64,000 bases of DNA from Erythroxylum novogranatense (GCA_029891385.1 CM057225.1:15800620-15864619), one strand, 5' to 3'. Positions 24,800 to 37,385 are shown, counted from the first letter of the stretch. Program-made: numbers and translations. The notes: a model not told the origin generated them from the letters alone.

Positions 24800-24999
24800 C
24801 GCCGCAAATCTCCAAAGGCCAACAATCAGACCGAAGAATGCAAGCAGTAGTGATGCGTATGTGTTGCGAGATAATTGAGGCCTTGGCAGAAGAAGAGATA
24901 TACAGATGAAGAAATGTTTGTGCTGAAAGGAGATACAGAGAGATTGCAAAGACCAGAAGCAGAGCGAGAGAAACAGGAAACGCGTCGTGAATATATAGG
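24800..24999 (-). promoter_or_regulatory. 5' UTR and core promoter of the ITPK3-like gene
   Basis: Minus strand, a CTATATATTC box covers about 24990-24999, about 190 bp before the start codon. Initiation would be expected near 24960-24970. The predicted leader (about 24800-24965) is pyrimidine-rich, with CTCTCTG and CTTCTTCTG runs, and has no upstream ATG. The initiation site is inferred, not seen. Confidence 0.6.
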
Positions 25000-25102
25000 C
25001 GCGTTGTTGTGAAGGTGATTCCGTGATTGGCCATTTTAATTGTTATTCGTTATTTGATAGGAATTATTATTTAATGAGAAAAATATATTTAGATAACACC
25101 TT

Positions 25103-25144
25103 ACGTAGGAGCATCCACGTGGCGGTGGACATGGACTACACGTC
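25103..25144. promoter_or_regulatory. ACGT-core elements upstream of the ITPK3-like gene
   Basis: A G-box palindrome CCACGTGG (25115-25122), TACGTA (25103-25108) and ACACGTCAT (about 25138-25146) cluster about 110-150 bp upstream of the TATA box. G-boxes bind bHLH and bZIP factors. That they control this gene is inferred from position. Confidence 0.5.
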
Positions 25145-25146
25145 AT

Positions 25147-28100
25147 CTAACCATCGGAGGATTCATACGCTTGATCGCTGCGCAGTCAACCGCCAACAAA
25201 ACAAATACAAGGTATGAAACGCTTGGCACTACACATCAATTTGCAAACGATTAGTGTTTAAATATTGACAACAAAATAATATCGTTCCAATTGGATAAGC
25301 ATTGCTTCTGTAAAAAAAAAAGAAAAAAAGAAGGGCATTTATCGAATATGGCGTGTTGAAATTCTGGAATCATCTATATTGGCTCTAAGTTATTTATATT
25401 AACAAAAGACAAGTAATTATACTTTTTAAGTTATAACATCATAATTATTCCATAGGCTTTCTAGTATTAGCAAATAATTAACAGAGTTAAGAACTTCACT
25501 GAATCTGCATCGCGTGACAGAAACTTAAATGATTCTGTATCCCAAATATTTAAAGTTGTTTAGCTGTCCGTCAACTTCAAAGTACATTAGACTAAACTGC
25601 AATGATTCAACCTGGCAGGACCGAGGCTGTCCATGATTAGCATCCACGCAAGTCGATATTTTGGGTACGATTTGCTTGACACAACAGCAAATATCTGTCC
25701 AGGCGTATATTAACTTAAAAACCTGAAAGGCAGTTAAAAGATCCGTGTTACAGGTATGAATCTAGAATAAACGCGAACAGTTGATATAAGGATGGATGGA
25801 GGAGAGGTGGTTTGATTCAATGGCATGTAATTAATCGTCGTTGTATCTTTCACATCTTCACTAGCTTGTCCCTCTTCTCATCACTTTCAATTGTACAGTA
25901 CTATTCCCTACACTACCTTTGTTTTTATAATTCATGGAGGTTTGTCTCCAAGTCCAGCCAATGCTTCCTCTTCTTCTGTTTCTCCTTTTACTAAAGTTTG
26001 TGATGACATTTCGTCCACATTCTCCTTATGCTTTTAGGTCAAGGACATTTTTTAACATATTTGATGACAACTTCCTTGGAGGTTGGCAAGTCCACTTCAT
26101 TCTTCACAACTGCAAATTAAGAGAATTGAGAAAAAAAAGAACAGGTTGGGTTCCTATACAGTAAATACAATCACTTTCTTTCTAACAAGAAATTACATGT
26201 TCAAAACAAATCGCTGTAAAGAGGCACGAGAATAGGCTGTCAATTAGGTGTGAAAGGATCAGGTCGGTATATGATGTAGACAAATAAAAGCCGATGTCAT
26301 CAAGTTGAGACATTTTTAACTCCTACTGTTGAAGCATTACGCAACTTTCTTGTATTTTAGTGGGTGATACCTCTTATAGTTCCTAGTTATAACAATTATT
26401 ATTTTTATCTCTTTGATTCCAATAATCTCAAGTTGAAAATTGAATAACATAGAAGAATACGTCTTCGTCTGTTCTAAATAGTGGAGGCTTGAACACACAT
26501 TATGCTTATTGTTTATTCAGAAATAGCTTCCTTTTTTTAACCAAAAGAAGTGCTTGTTTTTGCTGGAAAATGAGGAGTATATATCCAAGAATGGCAGCAA
26601 GGACAGACAAACTACTAGTCCAGAGTCCACTCTTACCATTCTTATTAAGAGCAATAAAAGAATTTTTATTTATTTCTTTTTATTTTTTATAAATATCTAT
26701 TTTTAATATTCATAAAAATAAAAATAGACAAATTAAACTCTCTCTTCTTTTCTTTTCTTTTTTTCCTATACTCAAGCTTGTAACAGTCTGATAATGGGCT
26801 CTACGAAATGCTAAGAAAAAAGGATAAGAAAGCACGATGAAATCGTTGTGCCCTGGGCTGGTGTGCATCTTTCTGCTGTAGGGTAGAATAGATGAGTAGT
26901 ACTATCGAGTCTCACTACAATGGTGGCAGACACTTTGGGCCAACAGTGGGTGGGTGGCTTGGATATAGACAATTTTCCAACTTTTGTGGGGGGGTAAAGA
27001 AAGCTACATCCATGATTTGATCTTTAGTGCACATGACTGCTCTCAGGTCATAAGAGCTACTGGCCTACTGCTCAAATGAGGGAAAGTAACAAAGTCATGA
27101 GCCTTATGAAATTGATGAAATAGAAAGCACTCACGTTCTCCTAGAAAAGATCAAGTCCATTTACGTGCAGACTAGTTCACATCACTGTACAGATGTTTGG
27201 TTTTTCTGCTTTTAGCAAAAGTTATTGCTTTTCTGTCGTCGTACATGTAATGGGTTGTGTGCTTGTGCATTGGTGGTATTCCACTGCGTACTTTGATTCC
27301 ACAGGTTACAGAAGAACAGTGATGAGTGCTAGATATTTGCATGAGGTAAAAATAAAAAAGAATACGTTTACAAAACCGATTTATGTGATTAGACGCTATT
27401 TTTGTCTCCGTTATCTGTCAACAAGGTAAACCAGCTATTTCAAGATGAGTTAAGAGTTACACCTTATCATGATACTTGAAAGGTGTGTCCACCATGCATG
27501 TTGCGTCCTTGCTCTTTCCTATCGCTTCATTTATCTTTAAACATGCATTGGGATGCTCGACAGGTGAAACATACGTTTATCGTTGTTCTAAATCACGCGG
27601 AGGTAGTCCTGAGTTAAGCATAAGCACCAAGGAATCGATGAGGAATCACAACCAACCAATAATGAGGAGATATTCCAGATATTGTATCACTAGCCGGATA
27701 TGGTTCATCGACCAAAGATATCTTGTAGACAACGTGCATTGTTTATTATCAAGGTATGTTACACGTGCTTACCCTCGAAAACTAGAATATGTTTATCGCT
27801 AGGAAAGTAATTTCTTACAAGTAATTAATGATAGTTAGTGACAATCACTTATCATGTAAGATGAAATAATATTAAAAAATTAATTATTTGTTTTATTATT
27901 TTAGAATTACTTAATAAAAATTATACTTAATATGATTAAAGACAAAAAATACCAATCTCTTATAATGAAAATTGGAAGGTCTTGTCTTGACTTTCCTATC
28001 ACATCACAATAGTATTGGTCATTATTTCTTTGAAGTTTGGAGTCGTCACCTTATATCAACCTATAACATAATTTTGGAAAATATTATTCTCATTTGTAAG

Positions 28101-28709
28101 GTTTTAATAACCAGATCAAAAGTTAAACCAAGAAGACAAAAATTTAAGATTTAAAGATTAAATCGGTATTAGATTGTTATAAAATTAATTAAAGATTGAA
28201 TAAAATTAAAAATTTTGAAATATGATTGAAAGATATTGTCTTTACTCATTAAAAATTTGAAGTTTGATTAAAAGATATTGTTAAATAAAATTAATTGATT
28301 TATTTTAGTTTATAAAACTTATTAATTAATAAAATTGATTGATAATTAATAAATTAATCAATTTTAACAAAAAAAGTTATTAAAGTAAATTGAATTAAAA
28401 TTTAAAATTGAATCAAAAGTTAAATTGATTGAATGTTTGCATTAATTGTAATAATTTTCTCTTCAAAGTATCCAGAGATGCATACACATTTATAAGAACT
28501 ATAAATGAGAATGTTGTTATGAGATACGAGACGTAGATTTTTTGGTGCTTTTGTTTTAATTTATTAGTTATAAGTTCCAATTTAATTGTTATTTGTTTAG
28601 AGTGAAAGTTAGCTAGTCAAGAAGGAAGAAGAATTAAAAAAAGAACAAGAAAGAACCTTTAGTGTGCATATGAAATAGCTAATATTGCAATTGACATTTT
28701 TCTAATTGG
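25147..28709. other. AT-rich intergenic DNA
   Basis: No gene, RNA or recognised transposon. Open frames at 25812-26164, 27193-27429 and 27476-27802 have no family signature. From about 27830 to 28460 the sequence is strongly AT-rich, with many TTAATTGATT-like words and a segment with TGAT(T)GAAAGATATTGT occurring twice (about 28222-28240 and 28264-28281). It could be an old MITE or simple decay. Confidence 0.5.
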
Positions 28710-28714
28710 TGTGA
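28710..28714. repeat. Target duplication TGTGA, left copy, of the Tekay-like element
   Basis: TGTGA here and at 37386-37390 flank the element exactly at its TG/TA...TTACA termini. Confidence 0.9.
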
Positions 28715-29742
28715 TATAAGGCTCCAAATTACACCTTAGTTGGAATGATACATGTCCATTAAAATAAATGAGATAGGTGTTAAAATTGTGATATGAATTG
28801 AATCTGAATTGTATATGTCTTGAATTTCTACTTTAATGGATAATACTTAGTGACTTGAAATTAATTGTTACCATTAGAGAATTGAGGTATTAAAATGTAC
28901 ATTTGAACTAGGAAAATATCAAGTGACAAGATAAGTTGGTACATGAAATTGAATGACAATTGGCATAGCTAAGGCATTGACAAATGGCAACATAATTAAA
29001 TGACATATGGCAGCATTGATTAAGGGATGAGTGACCTAATTGAATTGTGACAATTGGCAACCTAAAATGGATAACAAATGGGAGTCATGCATTGATGACA
29101 TGTGCCAATGCATAATTGAGACACCTAGCATCTTAGGTGTTAAGCTCTTACAAGGAAGTTTCTACAACCCTGATTTTTGCTTCTATCCTACAAAATTATC
29201 CCCTCTTCTTGCTCTAAATTTTACTTTGATTTTGATGTATTATCACACTAAACTCCTTGTCATATACTGCTTCAAGTAGCTACCCCAAGCTATCTTCTAT
29301 GTTGTTGTCTTTTGGGTGTTAAGATCATCCTACACCTACCTAGCTTTTGGAAATGTATTGGTTGCATGAAGGGTTGGTTTGGTTGGTTCTTTGAAGAAGG
29401 AACTTGAAGTTAATTAGGTAAGGGAATTATAACTTGATGGCACGTTGTAACATGAATTCTATATTACTTAAATTGGAATGGAATATGTGTGGAATTGATG
29501 ATGTAATAAGGTCTAGAACATGATACTTGTTTGATGGACTTTGCTATGGATTTTGTTGCATGAAAGACAATGACTTGTGAGTTGCCAAATGAGTAATTTT
29601 AAGTTGAAATTGGATATGAAATTGATGAGGAGTTGGTATATAATTAAGGTATACTTGAAGTATGATTTAGGGATTGTTATGTTGGTGTTTTGGAATTTGG
29701 AAAAAGATATTTGGATCTGGAATTCGTAGGAAAATAGGCAAT

Positions 29743-29805
29743 CCATGATCGTGGCAGTCATCCCATGATCGTAGGCAGATGCATTAGCTCTGTCACAATC
29801 GTGGG
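29743..29805. repeat. Degenerate palindrome cluster, Tekay-like 5' LTR
   Basis: CCATGATCGTGG (29743-29754), CCCATGATCGTAGG (29762-29775) and TCACAATCGTGGGA (from about 29792) are mutated forms of the CCCACGATCGTGGG dyad of LTR-A. Related copies occur in the 3' LTR around 35748-35825. Confidence 0.65.
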
Positions 29806-30377
29806 ATGCCTTAACATGGCAATCTTTGTTTTTGGTAATTGTTGAACCATAGTAGGATAATATACCTTACATTGGTATAATTGAAGTTGATTAGGGTTTG
29901 TAATGAACCTAGTTTGAGATTAGATTAATTGGTTAAAGGTTGAATAGGTTTTGGATTTTCAATTGAGGTAATAACTTATGGAAGGTGTTATTTTAATTAC
30001 AAGTAACTAACTTGGAATTTATAAGTTATTAAAGAAATGAAGTATACTTATGATTACAAATGTGATTTAAATGATATAAGTAATGTGTTAGTTATAAATG
30101 TTTGTGCATTGAGAACTTAGGTGAGTACATGCAAAATGTAATTACTTAATGTCTCATTGGTATATTAATGCAAATGCTTAAATTCAGAAGGCATAATGAG
30201 TTTGTTCAAATGTGAATAAATATATTCAGTTTGAGCATAAGAAGATAAATTCATACTTATACATTATTTCATTGTTAAGTGATTCTGAAATATAAAATGT
30301 TTCATTTTAAAGCTGTCAAATCCTAGTTATGAGTAACTAAGCATGCCTAGATGAGTATGCTGCTGCTCCTATAACTT

Positions 30378-30477
30378 GACACTAAGGTGTCCCTTGATTA
30401 TTGACACAACAATATTCCCTTATTATTGACACTATAGTGTCTCATAATTATCGACACTACGGTGTCCCCTGATTTTA
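30378..30477. repeat. 25-bp tandem repeat with internal dyad, 5' LTR
   Basis: Four units, each beginning GACACTAAGGTGTC or a variant (arms GACAC and GTGTC) followed by CCTGATTATT. The second unit is mutated. The homologous array in the 3' LTR is at 36389-36487. Confidence 0.85.
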
Positions 30478-30501
30478 AGACATAAGTCTCTTCTGTTCTG
30501 T

Positions 30502-30519
30502 GATACCAATCATGGTATC
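30502..30519. repeat. Perfect 7-bp-stem hairpin GATACCA-ATCA-TGGTATC
   Basis: It is conserved at 36513-36530 in the 3' LTR. The right arm TGGTATC equals the first seven bases of the element's primer-binding site. Confidence 0.8.
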
Positions 30520-31264
30520 TTCTATTCTGGTCTCGTTACTCACTTCTATAAAAAGGACTAGTAGGCTAATATGTTTGTGTTCTGATATATGATCCACTCT
30601 AATGCAAACTAAATTATGTTTTCACAAAAATAAGTCTAATCTATTACAAGTTATGTTCTAATATGACATAATGATATCCTGTTCTAAGATTTTGAGTTCT
30701 GTTCTGAAACAAGAAAAATTCTAATTTGACACAAGACATATCTTGATCTGATACAAGTTATATTCTGATATGAAAGTACTATATCCTATTCTGATACTTG
30801 TACATTCTGTTATGATATTTAAATGTTTTGTTCTGTATTGATGAATCATATTTTATTTTAAGACACATAATGTTTGGATTACTCTTTAATATGAATAATT
30901 AAAGATTGCTTGTGATATGATCTGATTCTATACATGTGAATGCTAGATAATTGTTAGAGATAGCTGCCAATTTATATCTTGTTTGGTTGTTTTGGAAATG
31001 TTTAGTTCATTTTTTGGTTGTACTCATTATGATGAGACCCTGCATTTTGTGTATATAGTTTGAATACAGGTTGGATCTGAATTTTAAAGCATGTATTATG
31101 ATATTTATATAATGTATATAAGGTTAACTATTGTCAAGAATAAATGAAATGTAGTATATATTTGCATGAGTTTCTTGAAAAACCTGGAATGTTATGGATT
31201 GTTTTATTTTGTTTTGTGTGGCACCTGTATATCCTCTTAGGAGGTATGTGGGTATTACATTGTT

Positions 31265-31276
31265 TGGTATCAGAGC
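31265..31276 (+). other. Primer-binding site (initiator-Met tRNA), Tekay-like element
   Basis: TGGTATCAGAGC, complementary to the 3' end of plant initiator methionine tRNA, begins five bases after the 5' LTR. Confidence 0.9.
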
Positions 31277-31358
31277 ATGGTTTAGACGATTTTGGATTAA
31301 CCAACGCTTAAATATTGCTTATACTTGAATATAAGAGTTGTGTTTAGCCTAATGCAGA

Positions 31359-34300
31359 TTGTCCTATATTTTGATTTTAGATTTGAATATGGAAAGATCT
31401 CACGAAGCTGTTGACGAGGTTGCGGAGAGTAATAATCCTGTGCAATCTCATTTGTCTATATTTGGACCCTCTGGGGTAATGGGTAGTAGTATGTTAGTTA
31501 ACCAGGTTTATAGAAATTGTCCTATTATGATCCAAGGTAGTGAATATGTAATGGATCTAATTGAATTGCCTTTCTATTAATTTGATTTGATTTTGGGTAT
31601 GGATTGGTTATCCAAGCATCAAGAAGTGGTTGACTATAGTGTTAAGACGGTTGTGATTAGGAAACCTGATCAATATGAAATGATATTGTATGGTATCCAC
31701 ACTAGTTCTCTAGCTAGTATGATATCAACTATACAAGCTCGGAGGTGCTTTAGGAAGGAGTGTGAAGCTTATCTGGCTTTTGTAATTGATTTTAAGAAGG
31801 AAAGTGTTAAACTACAAGATATTCTAGTGGTAAGTGAATTTCTAGATGTGTTTCCTAAAGCATTATCTGAACTCCCTCTTGAAAGGGAAGTGGAGTTATC
31901 TATTGAAATTATGCCTAGCAATGCTGTTATATCCAAAGCACTGTACAGGATGACTCCTACTGAATTGAAGGAGTTGAAGGTTCAATCGTAGGAGTTATTG
32001 GATAAGGGGTTCGTTCGATCCAGTGTCTCACCCTGGGGAGCTTCAGTTCTATTTATTAAGAAGAAAGATGATACTCTTTAGATGTGCATTAATTACAGGT
32101 AATTGAACAGAGTCACAGTAAAAAATAAGTATCTGTTGCCAAGGATAGAACATCTGTTTGATCAATTGAAAGGTGTAGGGTTATTTTCCAAGATAGATAT
32201 GGATAAGGGTATTATCAACTTCAAGTAAAGGATGTGGATGTTTCGAAGACTACATTCAACAACTGTTATGGACATTATGAATTTTTGGCAATGCCATTCA
32301 GTTTAACTAATGCTCTAGCGACATTCATAGATTTAATGAATAGAGTATTCAGGCTATACTTAGACCAGTTTGTTGTAGTTTTCATAGATGATATCCTAGT
32401 CGATTCTAAGAATAAGCATGATCATGTTCAACATATCTAGATTGTGCTACAAACCTACGGAAAAAAAATTGTATGATAAGCTAGGCAAGTGTGATTTCTG
32501 GCTTCAAGAAGTATCTTTTCTATGACATGATGTCTCTTTTCAAAGGATTAGAATTGATCCTAGTAAGATTAAAGCAATTGTTAACTAGAAGCCGTCTTGG
32601 AATGTGACAAAAGTGAGAAGTTTTTTGGGCTTGGCGGGTTACTATCACCAGTTTGTGAAGGGGTTCTCGATGACAGCACCCCGTTTGGCTAAATTGCTAC
32701 GAAATGGAGTGAAGTATGAATGTTCTGCTAGATGTCAAACTAGCTTTGATCAATTAAAAAGAATGCTTACCGAAGCCCCTATTGACTTAACCTAATTTTG
32801 GTAAAGAATATATTATGTTTAGTGATGCATCTAGAAACGGTTTAGGTTATGTTTGATGCACTATAGAAAGGTATTTGTATATGCCTCTAGGTAACTAAAG
32901 CCACATAAACAGAACTGCCCTACACATAATCTTGAGCTAGCAGAGTTGTGCTTGTTTTGAAGATTTGACAACACTATTTGTATAGTGAAAAGGGTAGGAT
33001 TTTCACTAATCATAAAAGTTTGAAGTCCCTACTTACCTAGAAAGAACATAACCTGAGACAACGACGTTGGTTGGAATTATTTAAAGATTATGATTGTATT
33101 GTGGATTATCATTCTGGTAAGGCTAATGTCGTGGCTGATGTCTTAAGTCGAAGGATTATTTCGACATTGTTAATGCAACAAGGTGAATGGAGACTTGTAT
33201 CTAATGGGGCTTTAATAGCTCAGTTAAAAGCTAGGCCTACCTTAAGACAAGAGATTTGTGATGCTCAGAAAGTTGATTATAAGTTGCAACAACTTATCTC
33301 GGCAACTCAGGAAGGCAAACAACCTAACTTTTCTATGAAAGAAGATGGTGATCTATATTATAAAGATCAATTATGTGTATCAAATAGTAATGAATTGAAG
33401 AGAAAGTTATTGTTTGAAGCCCATAATACTATCTTTACTATGCTTCCTGGTGGAAATAAGATGTATCAAGATTTGAAGCAACATTACTGGTGGTTAGGTA
33501 TGAAACGTGATGTTATGGATTATATATCCAAATGTTTGACATGTCAGCAAGTTAAAGCTGAGCATCAAATTCCATCTGATTTGTTACATCCTATTTCGAT
33601 TCCTCAATGAAAATAGGTTAACATTATCATAGATTTTGTCACCGTACTTCCTCTTACTTGAAGGAAGCATGATCTTGTGTGGGCGATTATGGATAAGTTC
33701 ACCAAATCTGTTCATTTTTTGGCTATTCGTCCTGATTATTCATTGGATAGGCTTGCAGATATATATATGAAGGAGATAGTGAGGTCGTCTAGAGTACCAT
33801 TGTTTATTATTTTCGATCATGGTCCTCGATTTACTTTGAGATTTTGGAAAATTCTATAAAAAGCTTTGGGTACTTAAGTCAAGTCTAGTATCGTTTTTCA
33901 TCTCCAGACGAATGGATAATTTGAACGGGTTATTCATATTGGAAGATATGCTTCAGCGTTGTGTGTTAAAATTCTCAGGAAATTTGGATAATTATCTTGC
34001 TCTGATGGAGTTTGCTTATAACAATAGTTATCAGACTAGTATTGGCATGGCGCCTTATGAAGTCCTATATAGTAGGAAGTATAGAACTTCGGTATGTTGG
34101 ACTGGATTAAGTGAAAACAAGATAGTCAGGCCTAATATTGTGAAAGATATTGTAGAGAAAGTTCAAGTTATCCAACAAAGATTGAAAGTTGCCAGTGATA
34201 GCAAAAGTCCTATACCGATTTAAAAAGAAAGGATATTGAGTATTAGGTAGGTGATAAGGTATTCTTCAAAGTATCACCATGGAAACATATACTTCAATTT

Positions 34301-34700
34301 GGGAAGAAAGGTAAGCTCAACCTATGATTTATCGGCCCTTATAGGATTCTTAAGAGGATCGAACCAGTAGCTTATCAATTAGCTCTTACTGAAGAATTGG
34401 CCAAGTTGCATGATGTGTTTCATGTTTCAATATTGAGAAGATATCAATATGATGATACACATAAGATTCTTGTATAAGAAATTCAAGTCCAACTGGATTT
34501 ATCTTATGAGGAAGGGACTGTATCTATCTTAGCCAAAGAAGTCCGACAACTTATAAATAGGCAAATACCTCTAGTGAAAGTACTCTAGCAACACTATGGA
34601 CTCAAGGAAGTAAAATGGGAGCTAGAATCGACAATGAGAGCTCAGTATCCTCAGCTATTTTCATTAGGTATGAATTTCAAGGATGAAATTCTTTTAAGGA
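31359..34700 (+). pseudogene. Gypsy pol (protease C-terminus, RT, RNase H, integrase, chromodomain), broken
   Basis: The frame enters at the protease C-terminal half (LVNQVYRNCPIMIQG near 31495, LILGMDWLSKH near 31590). The catalytic Asp region and all of gag are gone. Reverse transcriptase follows (LDKGFVRSSVSPWGAS near 31998, [16 protein letters not shown] near 32250, VVFIDDILV with catalytic FIDD at 32381-32392), then the RNase H end (YHSGKANVVADVLSRR near 33108), then integrase with a CLTC zinc-binding pair near 33535, WAIMDKFTKSVHFLAI near 33680 and MEFAYNNSYQTSIGMAPYEV near 34004. The end shows GPYRILKRI near 34340 and a chromodomain-like LINRQIPLVKVL near 34552, finishing in FKDEILL. 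Stops and frameshifts split it into at least eight pieces. In intact chromoviruses the chromodomain steers integration to heterochromatin. Confidence 0.88.
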
Positions 34701-34709
34701 GGAGAGAAT
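34692..34709 (+). other. Polypurine tract, Tekay-like element
   Basis: AAGGAGGAGAGAAT sits directly before the 3' LTR start TGCAAGG at 34710 and would prime plus-strand DNA synthesis. Confidence 0.85.
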
Positions 34710-37385
34710 TGCAAGGCCCCAAATTACACCTTAGTTGGAATGATACATGTCCATGAAAATAAATTAGGATAGGTGTTAAAATGGTGATATGAATTGAATG
34801 TAAATTGTATACGTCTTGAATTTCTAGTTTAATGGATCATACTTAATGAGTTAAAATTAATTGTTACCATAGAGAATTGAGGTATTAAAAATGTACATTT
34901 AGACTAGGAAAATGTCAAGTGGCAAAATAAGTTGGTACATGAAAATTGAATGGCATTTGGCATAGCTAACGCATTGATAAATGGCAATATAATTGAATGA
35001 CAAGTGGCAGTATTGATTAAGGGATAAATGGCCTAATTGAATTATGAAAATTAGCAAACTAAAATGGAGAACAAATGGGAGTCATGCATTGATGACATGT
35101 GCCAATGCATAATTGAGACATCTAGCAACTTAGGTGCTAAGCTCTTGCAAGGAAGTTTCTATGGGCCTCATTTTTGCTTCTGTCCACCAAAATCATCCCC
35201 TCTTCTTGCTCTGAATTTTACTTCAATTTTGATGTATTATCACATTAAAATCCTTGCCATATACTGCATCAAGAAGCTACCTTAAGTTATCTTCTATGCT
35301 GTTGTCTTTTGGGTGTGAAGATCATCCTACACCTACCTAGTTTTTAGAAGTGTATTGGTTGTATGAAGGGATGGTTTGGTTGGTTCTTTGAAGAAGGAAC
35401 TTAAACTTAATTAGGTAAGGGAATTTTAACTTGATGGCATGTTGAAACATGAATTCTATGTTACTTGAATTAGAATGGAATATATATGGAATTGATGATA
35501 TAATAAGGTCTAGAACATGAAGTTTGCTTGATGGATTTTGTTATGGATTTTGTTGCATGAAAGACAATGACTTGTGAGTTTCCCAATGAGTAATATTGAG
35601 TTGAAATTGGATATGAAATTGATGAGGAGTTGGTATATAATTGATGTATACTTGAAGCATGATTTAGGGATTGTTATGTTGGTGTTTTGACATTTAGAAG
35701 AAGATGTTTGGATTTGGATTTGTAGGAAAATGGGTATTCTATGATCATGGCACTCATCCCATGATCATTGGTAGATGCATTAGTTTCTTTCACGATCGTG
35801 GGAATGTACCCTATGATTGTAGGCAATGCCTTAATATGGTAATCTTTGTTTTATGTAATTGTTGAACCATAATAGGATAATATACCTTACATTGGAATAA
35901 TTGAAGTTGATTAGTAAGGAAACTAGTTTGAGATTAGATTAATTGGTTAAAGGTTGAATAGGTTTTGGATTTTCAATTAAGGTAACAACTTATGGAAGGT
36001 GTTATTTTAATTACAAGTATCTAATTTGGAATTTATGTTATTAAAGAAATGAAGTATACTTATGATAAAAATGTGATTTAAATGATATAAGTGATGTGTT
36101 AGTCATGAATGTTTGTGAATTGGAAACTTAGATGAGTACATATAAAATGTAATTACCTAATGTCTCATTGGTATATTGATGCAAATGCTTAAATTCACAA
36201 GGCATAATGAGTTTGTTCAAGTGTGAATAAATATATTCAGTTTAAGCATAAGAAGATAAATTCATACTTTTGCATTATTTCATTGTCAAGTTACTCTAAC
36301 ATGTAAAATGTTTCATTTTAAAACTGTCAAGTCCTAGTTGTAGGTAAATAGGTATGCCTAAAAGGGTTTGTTGTTGCTCTCGTAACTTAACACTAAGGTA
36401 TCCCCTGATTATTGACACTACGGTGTCCCCTGATTGTTGACACTATGGTGTCTCCTGATTATCAACACTATAGTGTCCCCTGATTTTGAGGCATAAGTCT
36501 CTTTTGTTTTGTGATACCAATCATGGTATCTTTTGTTCTAGTCCTAATACCCACTTCTGTAAAAAGGGCTAGCAAGCTAATATGTTTGTGTTCTAATATA
36601 TGATCTACTCTGATGCAAGCTAAATTCTATTCTGACACAAATAAGTTTAATATATTACAAGTTATGTTCTAATCTGACACAATGTTATCCTATTATGAGA
36701 TTTTAAGTTATGTTATGAAACAAGATAAGTTTTGATTTGACACAAGACATATCCTGACTGATATAAGTTATATTTTGATCTGAAAGTATTATATCATATT
36801 CTAATACTTGTACATTATGTTCTAATATTTAAATGGTTTGTTCTATATTGATGAATCATATTCTGTTTTGAGACACATAATATTTGGATTATTTTTTAAT
36901 ATGAACAATTAAAGATTGCTTGTGATATGATCTGATTCTGTACATGTTAATGCTAGATGACTGTTAGAGACAGTCACCAATTTATATCTTGTTTAGTTTT
37001 TCCCCACTAAGCTATATGCTTAGCATGGTGGTTTTGCCTCCGTGTAGGTTCTGATAAGAAGGTTTAAAGATTAGGATACAGATAACCGCAGTGGCCAAGA
37101 AGAAGATGTCTTGTTTTGGAAATTTTTAGTTCATTTTTGGGCTGTACTCATTATGATGAGACCCTTTTGTATTTTGTGTATATAGTTTGTAATAGTTGGA
37201 TCTAAATTTTTAAAGCATGTATTATGATATTTATACAATATGTATAAGGTTAACTGTTGTCAAGAACAAATGAAATGTAGTATTTGTTTGCATGAGTTTC
37301 TTGAAAAACTTGGAATGTTATAGATTGTTTAATTTTATTTTGTGTGGCACCTGTATATCCTCTTAGGGGGTTTGTGGGTGTTACA
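34710..37385 (+). mobile_element. 3' LTR of the Tekay-like element (2676 bp)
   Basis: It keeps the terminal TG and ends GGGTGTTACA before the TGTGA duplication. It contains the ~107-bp segment missing from the 5' LTR (about 37004-37110), with the hairpin CTAAGC-TATAT-GCTTAG and then GTGTAGGTT about 25 bases on. That small block is characteristic of Tekay/Del LTRs and has the layout of the hairpin/CAGGT blocks in the other LTRs here. Confidence 0.92.
36389..36487. repeat. 25-bp tandem repeat with internal dyad, 3' LTR
   Basis: Four units of the form GACACTAYGGTGTCCCCTG plus ATTATT, all recognisable, with dyad arms GACAC and GTGTC in most. It is the homologue of 30378-30477. Confidence 0.85.

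Larger units (their letters stand above)
28715..31259 (+). mobile_element. 5' LTR of the Tekay-like element (2545 bp)
   Basis: It starts TATAAGGCTCCAAATTACACC, where the 3' LTR has TGCAAGGCCCCAAATTACACC, so the terminal TG has mutated to TA. It ends GTATGTGGGTATTACA. A block of about 107 bp that the 3' LTR has at 37004-37110 is absent. Degenerate CCATGATCGTGG dyads lie at 29743-29805, a 25-bp tandem array at 30378-30477, a hairpin at 30502-30519, and imprecise TTCTGATA-rich repeats at about 30580-30930. Confidence 0.92.
28715..37385 (+). mobile_element. Tekay/Del-like Ty3/Gypsy chromovirus, 8.67 kb, gag missing
   Basis: Two long LTRs, a Met-tRNA primer-binding site, Gypsy-order pol with a C-terminal chromodomain, a purine tract and the 5-bp duplication TGTGA define the element exactly. 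Only about 3.45 kb lie between the LTRs and almost nothing precedes the protease, so gag and the N-terminal protease were lost by internal deletion. The LTRs differ by many substitutions and a ~107-bp indel, so the insertion is old. Confidence 0.93.

Noticed and set aside
24800..24949. 50-residue hydrophobic N-terminal extension of the ITPK3-like protein
   Set aside because: The longer frame starts at TTG, not ATG. The first AUG is at 24799, matching the usual start of ITPK3 proteins.
27193..27802. Frames of 78 and 108 codons in the intergenic region
   Set aside because: No recognised domain, no plausible promoter or splice context, and composition like the surrounding DNA.
30378..30477. Regular 25-bp repeats as a possible CRISPR-like array
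   Set aside because: There are no unique spacers, it is a plant LTR, and the array is a simple tandem repeat present in both LTRs.
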